Of a DNA stretch of 64,000 bases, positions 18,026 through 26,524 are shown piece after piece; the first letter of the stretch is position 1, and every line of letters starts with the position of its first letter. The stretch covers positions 100,503 to 164,502 of the forward strand of contig JBGAKC010000003.1 in NCBI GenBank assembly GCA_044224605.1, written 5' to 3'. Position numbers and translations under genes: made by a program. Below the pieces are notes generated by a model. It had not been told where the DNA came from, searched no databases, and saw nothing but the letters and a program-made list of their open reading frames with translations. This DNA is from UBA7672 sp044224605 (GTDB lineage Bacteria; Pseudomonadota; Alphaproteobacteria; Caulobacterales; Hyphomonadaceae).

Positions 18026-18654
18026 AGCGCCTGCTCGCCATCGCCGCCCTTGCCGCCCTCGCCGCCGCCTGCGAGCGCCCCACCGCGCTTGCCTCCAACG
18101 CCAACGGCGTCGGCAAGGAAACCGTCCCCGCCGCTCCGCCCAAGACGCCGCCGCCGGAAATCCCCGCCGACGAACTCGCCGCCATCTCCGCCGAGCAGAA
18201 CGGCGCGCCGCCGGACGCTGCCGCGACCTTCCCCGGCTACACGCCGAAGGACACCGCCGACACGGTGCTCGACTATCGCGCCGGCATCGCGGGCGACCTC
18301 AACGCGCTCCCGCCCGTCAGCGACGGCCCCGCCCTTGCCCGCGCCTTCATCGAATGGAAGGCCAAGGCCGCCGCCTTGCCTGGCGTCTATGAGCAGGGCG
18401 CTGTCCAGCTCGGCGCCGATCCGCAGGAATACCGCCCGTCAGACGCCGAACTTGTCGCCGCCGAGGCGGGAGACCGTCTCGCCGCCGCCCTCTCGGGCGC
18501 AGACGAAGCCACGCGCGCCGGCATCACCGCTGTTCTCGGCGATGCGCCCGAATCGCGCGTCTACCGCCGCTTCGACTATCGCCATTCCGACGTCATGGGC
18601 TCGGGCCGCTACTTCTACGCCTCGAAGCCCAAGGAAGCGGCTCTCCCGAGCTAG
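18022..18654 (+). CDS. Lipoprotein of unknown function, TTG start
   Basis: The 210-residue product begins at TTG 18022, overlapping the upstream stop (TTGA) with a GAGGGA SD. The signal (MKRLLAIAALAALAAAC-E) ends in a lipobox. The mature part has a Pro-rich linker (about residues 35-50) and an Ala-rich helical region with no recognised motif. It is third in the operon with the coiled-coil membrane protein and the VWA-like lipoprotein. Function unknown. Confidence 0.75.
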   Translation: MKRLLAIAALAALAAACERPTALASNANGVGKETVPAAPPKTPPPEIPADELAAISAEQNGAPPDAAATFPGYTPKDTADTVLDYRAGIAGDLNALPPVSDGPALARAFIEWKAKAAALPGVYEQGAVQLGADPQEYRPSDAELVAAEAGDRLAAALSGADEATRAGITAVLGDAPESRVYRRFDYRHSDVMGSGRYFYASKPKEAALPS

Positions 18655-18687
18655 CGGATCACCGGCCGCCCCCCTAGTCTGCCGCGC

Positions 18688-19317
18688 ATGCGTCACCGCC
18701 TGCTCGCACGTCCGCGCCTGCCTTCGTCTCCCGGCGATCTCGCGATCGGCATCATGGGCGGCTCGTTCGATCCACCGCACTCGGGCCACGCCCACGTGAT
18801 CAACGTGGCGCGCCGCGCCGCCGGCCTCGACCGCATCTGGGTCCTCGTCTCGCCCGGCAACCCGCTCAAGAAAACGCAGACCGCCCTGGTCGATCGCCTC
18901 GCCGCCGCCCAGCGCCGCCTTGGCGACCGCACCACAATCGTGACCGACATCGAGACCCGCATCGGCCTGCGCTACACGGTCGATGTCCTGCGCCACCTGA
19001 AACGTCTCGCCCCGCATGCTCGCTTTGTCTGGATCATGGGCGGCGACAACCTACGCGACTTCCACCGCTGGCGTCAGTGGCAGGCGATCGCGAAGCTCGT
19101 CCCGATCCTCGTGATCGCCCGCCCGAACGCGAACCCGAAAGCCGGCCTCTCCCGCTTCGCCCGCCAGTTCGCCGGCCGCCGCCTGCCGCAATCGGCCGCC
19201 CGCACCCTCGCGCGCCACAAGCCACCGATATGGGTCTACATCCCCGCGCCGCTCGATCAGACATCCTCCACCGAACTGCGCGCCCAGATGTTGGTCAACG
19301 CCCTGCCGCCGGTGTGA
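18688..19317 (+). CDS. nadD: Nicotinate-nucleotide adenylyltransferase
   Basis: The 209-residue product makes deamido-NAD from nicotinate mononucleotide and ATP. The nucleotidyltransferase signature is 'IGIMGGSFDPPHSGHAHV', with 'GNPLKK' for substrate binding, 'WIMGGDNLRDFHRW', and 'TSSTELRAQM' near the C-terminus, equivalent to the ISSTxIR motif. An N-terminal extension of about 18 residues precedes the core. In alphaproteobacteria nadD is normally followed directly by rsfS-rlmH; here about 10 kb of other genes intervene. Confidence 0.94.
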   Translation: MRHRLLARPRLPSSPGDLAIGIMGGSFDPPHSGHAHVINVARRAAGLDRIWVLVSPGNPLKKTQTALVDRLAAAQRRLGDRTTIVTDIETRIGLRYTVDVLRHLKRLAPHARFVWIMGGDNLRDFHRWRQWQAIAKLVPILVIARPNANPKAGLSRFARQFAGRRLPQSAARTLARHKPPIWVYIPAPLDQTSSTELRAQMLVNALPPV

Positions 19318-19327
19318 AGGCCCGCGT

Positions 19328-19789
19328 CTAGAGCGTCTTCGCCAGCTCCTCGAGCTGTCGCGCGCATTGCGTCCAGCCAGGCGCGAAGCCCATCTGCTCG
19401 TGTTGCGCCTTCGTCTCCGCGGTCCAGTGGCGCGCGATCGCCGTGTATTTCGTCTTGCCGGGACCGGCGTCCTCGAACGTGATCTCGGCGACGAAGAACG
19501 GCATGCCGTCTTTCGGAACCCAGTTGCCGGTGAAAGCGTCGGTGAACACGAGCTTCCTGTTCGGCAGGACTTCCAGATACTGCCCCGGGTTCGGGAATTC
19601 CTGTCCCTCCGGCGACGCCATCGTCACTGTGGAGGCGCCGCCCGGACGCACATCCGTTACGACCTTTGGCGTCGTCCAGGGCTTGGGGGCGAACCACTGC
19701 TTCATCAACTCCGGCTCGGTCCAGCCGCGATAGAGTTTCTCCTTCGGCGCATCGAGGATGAGCTCGATCTTCAGGTCATGGCTTGCCAC
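19328..19789 (-). CDS. SRPBCC (AHSA1-like) domain protein
   Basis: The 153-residue product is a single START-like/AHSA1 domain: it opens 'LKIELILDAPKEKLYRGWTEPELMKQWFAP' and ends 'HEQMGFAPGWTQCARQLEELAKTL'. Such proteins bind hydrophobic ligands or act as polyketide cyclase-like or Hsp90-activator-like domains. In many genomes they sit near YCII/ECF genes, as here (the sigma factor gene lies upstream on the same strand). It converges on nadD with a ten-base gap. Confidence 0.88.
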   Translation of the reverse strand: MASHDLKIELILDAPKEKLYRGWTEPELMKQWFAPKPWTTPKVVTDVRPGGASTVTMASPEGQEFPNPGQYLEVLPNRKLVFTDAFTGNWVPKDGMPFFVAEITFEDAGPGKTKYTAIARHWTAETKAQHEQMGFAPGWTQCARQLEELAKTL

Positions 19790-20226
19790 GGGGTTTCTCC
19801 TTGCTTGCGGCCGGCCCGCTCTTGTTACGCCCCCAGGACGGCCGAGAAGATCCCTTTGCGACAGACACGGCTAGCTTTTTTCGGGTCGTGTCGCCTTGCC
19901 ATGGGACGGAGGCGCAGCGACTTTGTGGGATGACCGAAGATCTTCAGGCCTGATTTCAGCGCCCTATCCAGAAAGATCGTGTGAAACGACCCGCCAGAAC
20001 TGGCCGGGGTCTCGCCCGCAACCACCGTCCCACAAATCCAAGACACAAGGGGTGAGGCGCGGTCCGCGCAAGCGGATGAATTGGTCCAGTGGATCAATTC
20101 AAGCAACGAAGGCCGGAGCGCACGCGACGGCCGGAAGCTCCGATCTCCGTCATCAAATCAGCGCGCTAATCTAGCCGCGCGCCCGACCCAACCCCAATCA
20201 ACCCTGTCAGCGCAGAGAACGCATCT
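19790..20226. other. Intergenic region with a hairpin repeat element
   Basis: About 440 bases with no credible gene. A short reading frame on the minus strand (19825-20106) lacks domain features and spans a small repeated hairpin element that recurs at 49050, so I treat it as non-coding. Confidence 0.55.
20064..20101. repeat. Hairpin repeat element, copy 1
   Basis: TCCGC-GCAA-GCGGA followed by GAATTGGTCC-AGT-GGATCAATTC, two adjacent inverted repeats (the second with one G/T mismatch). The first 31 bases match 49050-49079 except for one indel and two substitutions. Confidence 0.65.
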
Positions 20227-21480
20227 TCACGCCCGCTTCTCATTCTCCGCAATCAGCCGGTCGATGTGCATGCGGATGTGCGCCGCCTCAGCCGCCGTGT
20301 TCGCCAGCGAGATCGCACGGTCGAAACATTCCCGCGCTTCCGTGCGCCGACCGAGCATCAGCAGCAGCCCGCCCTTCGCCCCGTGAAAATGGAAATAGCC
20401 CGACAGCCGCTCGCCCAGCGGCTCGATCATGTCGAGCGCCGCCTGCGGTCCCCGCGTCTTCGACACCGCCACCGCCCGGTTCAACGTCACTACCGGCGAA
20501 GGCTGCAATCTCTCCAATGTCGCATAGAGTGCATCGATCCCCGCCCAGTCCGTCGCCTCGAACGCCAGCGCCCGCGCATGCAGCGCCGCGATCGCCGCCT
20601 GCACAAGATAGATGCCCGTCTTCCGGTGCCGCATCGCCTTGTCGATCAGGGCCAGCCCTTCCTGGATCAGCTTCCCCCGCCATAGCGATCGGTCCTGGTC
20701 CTCCAGCAGCACCGCCTCTCCCTGCGCATCGAACCGCGCCAGCTGTCGCGAATGCTGGAGCAGCATCAAGGCCAGCAACCCCACCACCTCCGGCTCCGCC
20801 TGGAACATGCGCAGCAGCAACCGCCCCAGCCTTATCGCCTCATCCGCCAGGTCCGCCCGCGCCTCGTCCTTCGGACCCGCCGAATACCCCTCGTTGAACA
20901 CGAGGTAGATCATCTGCATCACCGCCGCGAGCCGCTCCGCCCGCTCGACCGCGCCAGGCGTCTCGAACGGCACGCCGGCCTCAGCGACCTTCGCCTTCGC
21001 CCGCGTTATCCGCTGCTCCATCGCGGCCTCGCTGACAAGGAAGGCCCGCGCAATCTGTTTCACGCTCAGCCCCGACACGATGCGCAGCGCCAGCGGAATC
21101 TGCTGCGTCGCCGGCAGGTCCGGATGGCAGCAGATGAACATCAGCCGCAGCACGTCATCGCGATACTGGCTGTCGTCCAGCCGCTCCGCCATCGGCGTCT
21201 CGACATCCTCGAGATCGGAGACCTGCGCCTCGTCCGGCATCGGGGCCTGTTTCGAGCGCTTGCGCACGGCATCGAGCGCCGCATTGCGCCCCACCATGAT
21301 CAGCCACGCCGTCGGATCACGCGGCGGCCCGTTGACAGTCCAGTTGCGCAGGGCGCGTAGGCACGCTTCCTGATAGGCTTCCTCGGCCTGGTCGAGATCG
21401 CGGAAATAACGCAGCAACGCCGCCACGGCCTGCGGCCGCGAGGTCGTCAGCGCGTTCTCGATCCAGGCCTGGTCGATCAC
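20227..21480 (-). CDS. ECF42-type RNA polymerase sigma factor with C-terminal TPR-like domain
   Basis: The 417-residue product has sigma region 2 ('LDQAEEAYQEACLRALRNW', 'DPTAWLIMVGRNAALDAVRK') and region 4 ('IPLALRIVSGLSVKQIARAFLVSEAAMEQRITRAK'), followed by a long C-terminal extension of about 230 residues, 'VFNEGYSAG' onward, with helical repeats ending 'TAAEAAHIRMHIDRL'. This architecture (DUF6596 plus TPR-like part) defines group ECF42, which has no anti-sigma factor and is linked to YCII/DGPF proteins. GTG at 21480 overlaps the stop of exactly such a YCII gene (GTGA). Confidence 0.92.
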   Translation of the reverse strand: MIDQAWIENALTTSRPQAVAALLRYFRDLDQAEEAYQEACLRALRNWTVNGPPRDPTAWLIMVGRNAALDAVRKRSKQAPMPDEAQVSDLEDVETPMAERLDDSQYRDDVLRLMFICCHPDLPATQQIPLALRIVSGLSVKQIARAFLVSEAAMEQRITRAKAKVAEAGVPFETPGAVERAERLAAVMQMIYLVFNEGYSAGPKDEARADLADEAIRLGRLLLRMFQAEPEVVGLLALMLLQHSRQLARFDAQGEAVLLEDQDRSLWRGKLIQEGLALIDKAMRHRKTGIYLVQAAIAALHARALAFEATDWAGIDALYATLERLQPSPVVTLNRAVAVSKTRGPQAALDMIEPLGERLSGYFHFHGAKGGLLLMLGRRTEARECFDRAISLANTAAEAAHIRMHIDRLIAENEKRA

Positions 21481-21875
21481 TGTGCGTAGGTCCGCTCGGC
21501 GGCATAGACGCCATCGATCGGCGCGCCAGGAATGTAGAGCTGGATCGGGCGCAGCTCGTAGGCCCCGCCCGGATTGGCCTGGGCAAGGTCACGCGCGAAT
21601 GCCAGCCCCTCCTCCAGGTTCTCGACATCGATAATGTAGAAGCCGAGCAGCGCTTCCTTGGTCTCGGCATAGGGACCGTCGATCACCATGTCCTTCTGCT
21701 TGTGCAGGGTTGTCGCCGCCGAGGTCGGCAGGAGGCGGATCGCAGGCTTGAGCTTGCCGGCCTTCTCCCACTTGTCGTGGGCCTTGTTCAAGGCGGCCAT
21801 CACGGCGTCGTCCTGCTCCCTGGACCAGCCACAGACCATTTCCTCGTTGTTGTAGCAGAGCACGGCATACATCAT
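21477..21875 (-). CDS. YCII/DGPF domain protein, partner of ECF42 sigma factor
   Basis: The 132-residue product contains the hallmark 'DGPYAETKEALLGFYIIDVENLEEGLAFARD' of YCII-related DGPF proteins. These are small alpha/beta ferredoxin-like proteins and are typical regulatory targets of ECF42 sigma factors; their chemistry is unproven. ATG 21875 has an SD-like GGTGAG just upstream, whereas an upstream ATG (21926) would read through a promoter-like site. It is first in the operon and coupled to the sigma-factor gene. Confidence 0.9.
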   Translation of the reverse strand: MMYAVLCYNNEEMVCGWSREQDDAVMAALNKAHDKWEKAGKLKPAIRLLPTSAATTLHKQKDMVIDGPYAETKEALLGFYIIDVENLEEGLAFARDLAQANPGGAYELRPIQLYIPGAPIDGVYAAERTYAQ

Positions 21876-21898
21876 GGGGCTCACCTCGTCGGCCAAAG

Positions 21899-21925
21899 GA
21901 CGGCCCAGGATAGCCCGGCCCGACA
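21899..21925 (-). promoter_or_regulatory. Candidate ECF42-dependent promoter upstream of YCII gene
   Basis: On the minus strand TGTCGG (-35, 21920-21925), a 17-base spacer and CGTC (-10, 21899-21902) lie 24 bases from the YCII start. The reported ECF42 promoter motif is TGTCGA with CG[AT]C at -10, so this fits with one -35 mismatch and suggests autoregulation. Confidence 0.5.
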
Positions 21926-21962
21926 CCGGTCTGCAAAATATGACCGTTCCTTTCTCCGGACC

Positions 21963-24137
21963 CTAGAAGGTTCCCGAGATGCGTACGGAGAAGACCTGCG
22001 TGCCCTCCGGTCCGCCTTTCTGCTTGCGCTCTTCCGTGCGCAGAAGAATGTCCGACGCGCGCGTCCCCGCGTAAAATGTGCGGACGCGCGTCTCTTCGGG
22101 ATGGAAGATGTTCGCGGCCGACACCCGGATGGTGACGCCGGCGAACTGCGTCGTCTCCGCATAGATGTCGAGGCGGCTGCCAGGCCGGTCATACGAAATG
22201 TCTTCCAGCAGCTTGAACTCCAACCTGTCAGACATGCCCTGCGTGCTCATGCCCCACGCGGCTTTCAGCTCGGGCAGCTCCTGGCGGTAGGAGACGTTGT
22301 AGGTCCAGTCCCGCTCGTTTGAGAAACGCCGTTGCTCGCCCGTCAGCGGATCGGTGACGTCGGTTTCCTGCCACATGCCGGAGAACCGCATCTCGGCATT
22401 CGGGATGAATGGCGCCAGCGGCATGGCGCCGCGCACCTCAAGCCCCGTGCGCTGGCCATCGCCGATATTCCCCGGAGCATCGTAGGTGCGCAGGTTCGCC
22501 GGCGCACACAGGCTCACGTCCACCCCCGCCGTGGAACAGGCAACGCGCGGGACAAAGTCCTGCACGTCCTCGACCTCGTCGTGGAACACGGCCAGCGTCA
22601 GCGCCCCGCGTTTGCCGAACCGGTGTTCCCATTCGACGCGCGCCTTCCATGTCTTTTCTGGCTCGAGGCTGGGATTGCCGATCAGGCTGGAAGCATCGAC
22701 CACGTTGATCGACGAGGCGAACTCCGCGAAATCGAGCTGGGCCACGTCACGCACGACGCTGCCGCGCAGCTGATCTGTCTCCCCTGCCTGCCAGGTCAGG
22801 ATGGCGCGCGGCTTGGGATAGGAGAATTCGCGCTCCTTCACTTCGTCGCCCGACTGCTTGATGGTCGAAGCCTCGTAGATGAAGCCCGATTCCAGCGTCA
22901 GCTGCGGAGATATCTTCCAGACATCGGTGACAAAGGGCTCGACCCGCGTCTCCTCGACGCGCGTGTCGGACACGGGCAGCGGCTGGGCGACCGGCCCCGA
23001 TCCGTTGTTGTTGAAGATATCCAGCGTCGTGTCGCGGAAGTTGAACGCCGCTTCCGTGCCGATATCGATCGTGTGCGCCGCATTCGGCCGCCATGTCAGA
23101 AATCCGCGCGCCACCCGCTCGCCGGCCTCGGTCGTGCGGCCGATCGTCTGCGTGTTGATAAGTCCCGCAGGCGTAAAGATACGGAATACATCATCCTGAT
23201 CCACCCCCGTGAAGGTCGCGAGGCCGATCACCTTCATCGAAAACTCGGGCGAGAAACGATGCTCCCAGTCGCCGCCGACCTCGGCCGTGTAGTTGTTGCT
23301 GTAGTCGCTGACCCCGAATGTGCCCTGCGCGAAATTTCCGGCGGGCGTGTAGTTGATGGAGCCGATATTGGTGGTGTTCCAGGTCGGCGCGATCTGAGCG
23401 TTGAAGCCGACCGTGTCGCGCGCGGTGGGACGCCATTTGAGCGCGCCTGCGACCTGTGCGCCGATAAAGTTCGGCTGGCCGAACTGTTCGCGATAGAGCG
23501 TCAGCGCGCCAGACGCGTTGCGCACCGTCTCGAAACTGTCCGTCCGCCCGCGCAGATTCGGCGCCTGGAGATCCAGCGTCAGCTCGGCATCTTCCCCCAA
23601 TGCAAACGTCCTGGTGAGCTGCACGCCCCAGCCGATGCGCTCCGAATACTGGATGTCGCGGACATCCAGCACCCAGGTCGTCGGGGATCCACCCTGCTTC
23701 GCCTGCTTGAGCACGACGTTCACGAGCTGCGTCTGTCCCCGCACATCGGAGTTCGACGACGAACCCGAGATCAGCTCGACCCTGATGACGGAATCCGCGG
23801 GGATCCGCTTCAGCTGCTCCGAGATCAGCACTTTCGAGGATGGCCGCTCGCCATTGACCAGCACGTTGCCGGCGGTCGCGCCGAAACCGCGCAGCGCCTC
23901 GCCATCATCGATGTCGAACCCGGGCACGCGGCTCACAATGTCCGCCGCCGTTACCGGATTGTACTGTTTGAAGAACGCAGCCTCGAACACCTGCGTGCCT
24001 TCAGCTGCGGCCTTGGCCTGTTCTGGGGCAGGCGCTGTCGGCGGCTGCTGCGCCAGCGCCGCGGGAGCAAGGCCAACGGCGAGCGCAGCAACTCCCACCG
24101 CCCGCTTCAGCGGGCGTGTCCGCTTGACGCTGCCCAT
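21963..24137 (-). CDS. TonB-dependent receptor / outer-membrane beta-barrel protein
   Basis: The 724-residue product has a basic signal peptide (to about residue 30, 'LAPAALA-QQ'), a plug domain ('TAADIVSRVPGFDIDDGEALRGFG', 'VLVNGERPSSK', 'IRVELISGSSSNSDVRGQTQLVNVVLK') and a beta barrel ending in the C-terminal Phe of outer-membrane proteins ('VFSVRISGTF'). ATG 24137 follows a strong SD (GGGGAGGA). It is divergent from an HxlR regulator, with an inverted repeat just upstream, so uptake of its unknown substrate is probably controlled by that regulator. Confidence 0.9.
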   Translation of the reverse strand: MGSVKRTRPLKRAVGVAALAVGLAPAALAQQPPTAPAPEQAKAAAEGTQVFEAAFFKQYNPVTAADIVSRVPGFDIDDGEALRGFGATAGNVLVNGERPSSKVLISEQLKRIPADSVIRVELISGSSSNSDVRGQTQLVNVVLKQAKQGGSPTTWVLDVRDIQYSERIGWGVQLTRTFALGEDAELTLDLQAPNLRGRTDSFETVRNASGALTLYREQFGQPNFIGAQVAGALKWRPTARDTVGFNAQIAPTWNTTNIGSINYTPAGNFAQGTFGVSDYSNNYTAEVGGDWEHRFSPEFSMKVIGLATFTGVDQDDVFRIFTPAGLINTQTIGRTTEAGERVARGFLTWRPNAAHTIDIGTEAAFNFRDTTLDIFNNNGSGPVAQPLPVSDTRVEETRVEPFVTDVWKISPQLTLESGFIYEASTIKQSGDEVKEREFSYPKPRAILTWQAGETDQLRGSVVRDVAQLDFAEFASSINVVDASSLIGNPSLEPEKTWKARVEWEHRFGKRGALTLAVFHDEVEDVQDFVPRVACSTAGVDVSLCAPANLRTYDAPGNIGDGQRTGLEVRGAMPLAPFIPNAEMRFSGMWQETDVTDPLTGEQRRFSNERDWTYNVSYRQELPELKAAWGMSTQGMSDRLEFKLLEDISYDRPGSRLDIYAETTQFAGVTIRVSAANIFHPEETRVRTFYAGTRASDILLRTEERKQKGGPEGTQVFSVRISGTF

Positions 24138-24160
24138 TGAGGTCCTCCCCGACCTATGTA

Positions 24161-24177
24161 AGTTCAAATTCTGAACT
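24161..24177. promoter_or_regulatory. Candidate operator between TonB receptor and HxlR genes
   Basis: AGTTCA-AATTC-TGAACT, perfect six-base arms with a five-base spacer, lies 24 bases upstream of the TonB-receptor ATG and 74 bases upstream of the HxlR ATG; a likely HxlR dimer site. Confidence 0.55.
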
Positions 24178-24250
24178 CACCCTTGCCTGCGTCCCCCTGC
24201 GGGTCAATTGCGCGGATGTCACAGCCCGCACACGAATATGGGAGCGCGAC

Positions 24251-24712
24251 ATGCGCTGGAGCGAAATCGATGTCATTCCCTGTCCTGTGGCCCAGGCCAT
24301 GGCGGTGATTGGCGATGCCTGGACGACGCTGATCCTGCGGGATGCGATAAGGGGCGCAACGAAGTTCGACGAATTCCTGCAATCAACCCGCGCATCTCGC
24401 GCGATCCTGTCGGACCGGCTGGCGCATCTGGTCGAGCATGAGGTGTTCGAGAAGGTGCAGTACGAGGCTCACCCGCCTCGCTACGAATACCGGCTGAGCA
24501 AACGTGGCGAGGCGCTGCGTCCTGTCCTGATGATGATGGCCGACTGGGCGGAGACGCACCTGCCCACGAAGGTCTATCGCTGGGGCCGCCGCCACACTGA
24601 ATGCGGCCACCGCTTCCGTCCTGTCGTCTCCTGCTCCGAATGCGGCGAGCCGATCGCGCACGACACGGTCACCTACGACAAGCCGCCGCTCATCCGGCGC
24701 GTACGCGCATAG
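24251..24712 (+). CDS. HxlR family transcriptional regulator with C-terminal CxxC
   Basis: The 153-residue product has the HxlR winged helix: 'CPVAQAMAVIGDAWTTLILRDAIRGATKFDEFL', 'LSDRLAHLVEHEVFEKVQYEAHPPRYEYRLSKRGEAL'. A C-terminal extension contains 'ECGHRFRPVVSCSECGEPI', a possible zinc- or redox-binding cluster. I chose ATG 24251 (GGAGCG SD) rather than an ATG at 24137 on the plus strand, which would overlap the divergent gene. It probably regulates the adjacent TonB receptor. Confidence 0.9.
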   Translation: MRWSEIDVIPCPVAQAMAVIGDAWTTLILRDAIRGATKFDEFLQSTRASRAILSDRLAHLVEHEVFEKVQYEAHPPRYEYRLSKRGEALRPVLMMMADWAETHLPTKVYRWGRRHTECGHRFRPVVSCSECGEPIAHDTVTYDKPPLIRRVRA

Positions 24713-24742
24713 ATCGCACACGCGGCTAATGATTGCGACAGC

Positions 24743-26332
24743 CTAACTCCCAGACTTGTGGTAACGGAATATCTCGCCGTCCGCGTCGAGTATCAGCATG
24801 TCTGTGTAGTAGTCTGCAACGATCGCAACAGGCGCATCGATGTGTCCTATGTCCGGCGCCAGTGCCGTTGTTCGATTGAAGAAGGTTGTGACTGGCGGTC
24901 CGGTGTCGCTGTTGCGGAACGGAAAGGACAAGATTTGGCCCGTCAACGGGTCGCCGAAAAAGAATTCTGCTTGCATGGCTTCAACCGGACCATGAAAGGC
25001 CAAACCGCCGTTCATCCGCCGACTCGTGGACGCAGAGTTGGGCGCGTATTCCGCGATCGGCGCAATGAAAGACGAATTGTTTGCTCCGCCATTGTAGCTT
25101 TGAAGGCCTTCGCGCGCAGGCCAACCAAAATTGAGCGCGCTTGAAAGCCCGTTGGGCAAGCGGTCAACCTCCTCGATCGCATGCTCGCCCGCATCAACGA
25201 AAAGTATGGCCTGCCCCTTGAAGTCATAAGACCCACGCACCGGGTTTCGAACGCCCATCGCCACGACCTCGCGCGGAACGCCGGCAACATTGGGAGCATC
25301 AGAGGGGATCATGAAATTGCGATCCGGATCGCCGGGATAGCCATCGCCGTTCGGAAGAAGCTTCAATATCTTTCCGCGCATCGACGTGGGATTTTGGGCC
25401 AATCCAGCCGGATCGCCAGTCCCACCACCATCCCCGATGCCAACAACGACTCGGTTGTTGACGAGCGTGAGCAGACCGCCGGGATTACCAGTAGCGCCTC
25501 CGGGCATAGTCGCCCGCAAGATTAGGAAATCGCTGTCACTTGTTGGCCGCTCGACTCCCGTCCAGTCGGCCAGAATCAGGTATCGGCGAAGCTCGGTGTC
25601 ACCCTGCAGATTGGTTAGCAGTACGAATAGCTCGGATGGTGCATACCGTGAGCCCCAATTGGCTCCTTCGGAATAGATCAGAACATTCAACAGACCCATC
25701 TCGCCAGAGCTCGAGATTTCAGGGCCGAGGTCGATCATCAGCTGACGCGTGCTGGCCGCGCCATTCTCGCGCAAGTGATAGATGCGCCCTTTGCGTTCGG
25801 CGAGCACCGTGTGCGAAGCGCCAATAAAGTCGTTGTTGAACGAACTCGAAAGCGCGACGGGCTCGTCAAATCCTGTTGCGAGCCGCGTGACTACAGGTGT
25901 TTCGGCGACATTCGTGATGGTGACGCGAACTTCCTGATGCTCCACGTTGACGCCATCAGAAGCTCGCAACAGGACCGAATAGACATTGTCGCGATCGGCG
26001 TCGAAGGGCCATTCGTAGTCGCTGGCCATATTGTCCGGCATGCGAAGGCTGAGCGTTCCATGCAATGTTCCAGACGATCCAGACGACGCCACGGAAAAAT
26101 ACGCCGCATCTGCTCCGCCAAGGGGAGCGACCTGAACAAAGCCGTCGGCGTCAGTCATGGTGAAATCGATTTCAACCGGCTGACCCTCGGCAGCTGTCCG
26201 CGCGGTCGCGACTTGAATAACAGGGGCATGGCTAACGGGCGGCGGGGGCGACGGGGGAGCCGCCGGTGGTGACCCACCTCCGCCACCTCCACAAGCACCC
26301 ACGAACAAGACGGCAAGCAATCGGGCTCGCAT
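24743..26332 (-). CDS. Cadherin-like plus glucose/sorbosone dehydrogenase-like lipoprotein
   Basis: The 529-residue product begins with a lipoprotein signal ending 'VLFVGAC-GGGGGG' and a Gly/Pro linker. Residues about 40-145 look like a cadherin-like repeat ('DADGFVQVAPLGG', 'DNVYSVLLRASDGVNVEHQEVRVTITNV'). The rest resembles the soluble PQQ glucose/sorbosone dehydrogenase beta-propeller ('LAERKGRIYHL', 'NNRVVVGIGDGGGTGDPAGLAQNP', 'MRGKILKLLPNGDGYPGDPDRNF', 'VRNPVRGSYDF', 'DAGEHAIEEVDRL'). Third codon positions are visibly poorer in G/C than in neighbouring genes, pointing to recent acquisition. A TTG 12 bases upstream is an alternative start. Confidence 0.82.
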   Translation of the reverse strand: MRARLLAVLFVGACGGGGGGSPPAAPPSPPPPVSHAPVIQVATARTAAEGQPVEIDFTMTDADGFVQVAPLGGADAAYFSVASSGSSGTLHGTLSLRMPDNMASDYEWPFDADRDNVYSVLLRASDGVNVEHQEVRVTITNVAETPVVTRLATGFDEPVALSSSFNNDFIGASHTVLAERKGRIYHLRENGAASTRQLMIDLGPEISSSGEMGLLNVLIYSEGANWGSRYAPSELFVLLTNLQGDTELRRYLILADWTGVERPTSDSDFLILRATMPGGATGNPGGLLTLVNNRVVVGIGDGGGTGDPAGLAQNPTSMRGKILKLLPNGDGYPGDPDRNFMIPSDAPNVAGVPREVVAMGVRNPVRGSYDFKGQAILFVDAGEHAIEEVDRLPNGLSSALNFGWPAREGLQSYNGGANNSSFIAPIAEYAPNSASTSRRMNGGLAFHGPVEAMQAEFFFGDPLTGQILSFPFRNSDTGPPVTTFFNRTTALAPDIGHIDAPVAIVADYYTDMLILDADGEIFRYHKSGS

Positions 26333-26344
26333 GCCTCCCCCCAA

Positions 26345-26524
26345 CTCTACGATGCCGCGACGCTAGTGTGGGAATTGAAGTTGGTCGAGGGGCGGGCGGC
26401 GGGAGGACGGAGACGCGGCTGCAAACATGATCCCTTTCCGGACGGGGTCCAGGATCGGCAGGCCGCAGTCAGATGCGACCCGCCCCTCTATCCGCGCACC
26501 GGGAGGTGCGACGGAAACTCGGAT
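26345..26524. other. Spacer between TonB receptor and dehydrogenase-like gene
   Basis: About 180 bases of GC-rich sequence lying downstream of the 26525-28993 gene and upstream of the dehydrogenase-like gene, both on the minus strand. I see no hairpin with a T-tract and no gene. Confidence 0.4.

Noticed and set aside
19825..20106. Minus-strand 93-codon frame in the intergenic region.
   Set aside because: Overlaps the repeated hairpin element and has no SD or domain features.
22332..24140. 602-codon plus-strand frame over the first TonB receptor.
   Set aside because: Antisense composition artefact; the receptor on the minus strand has plug and barrel features.
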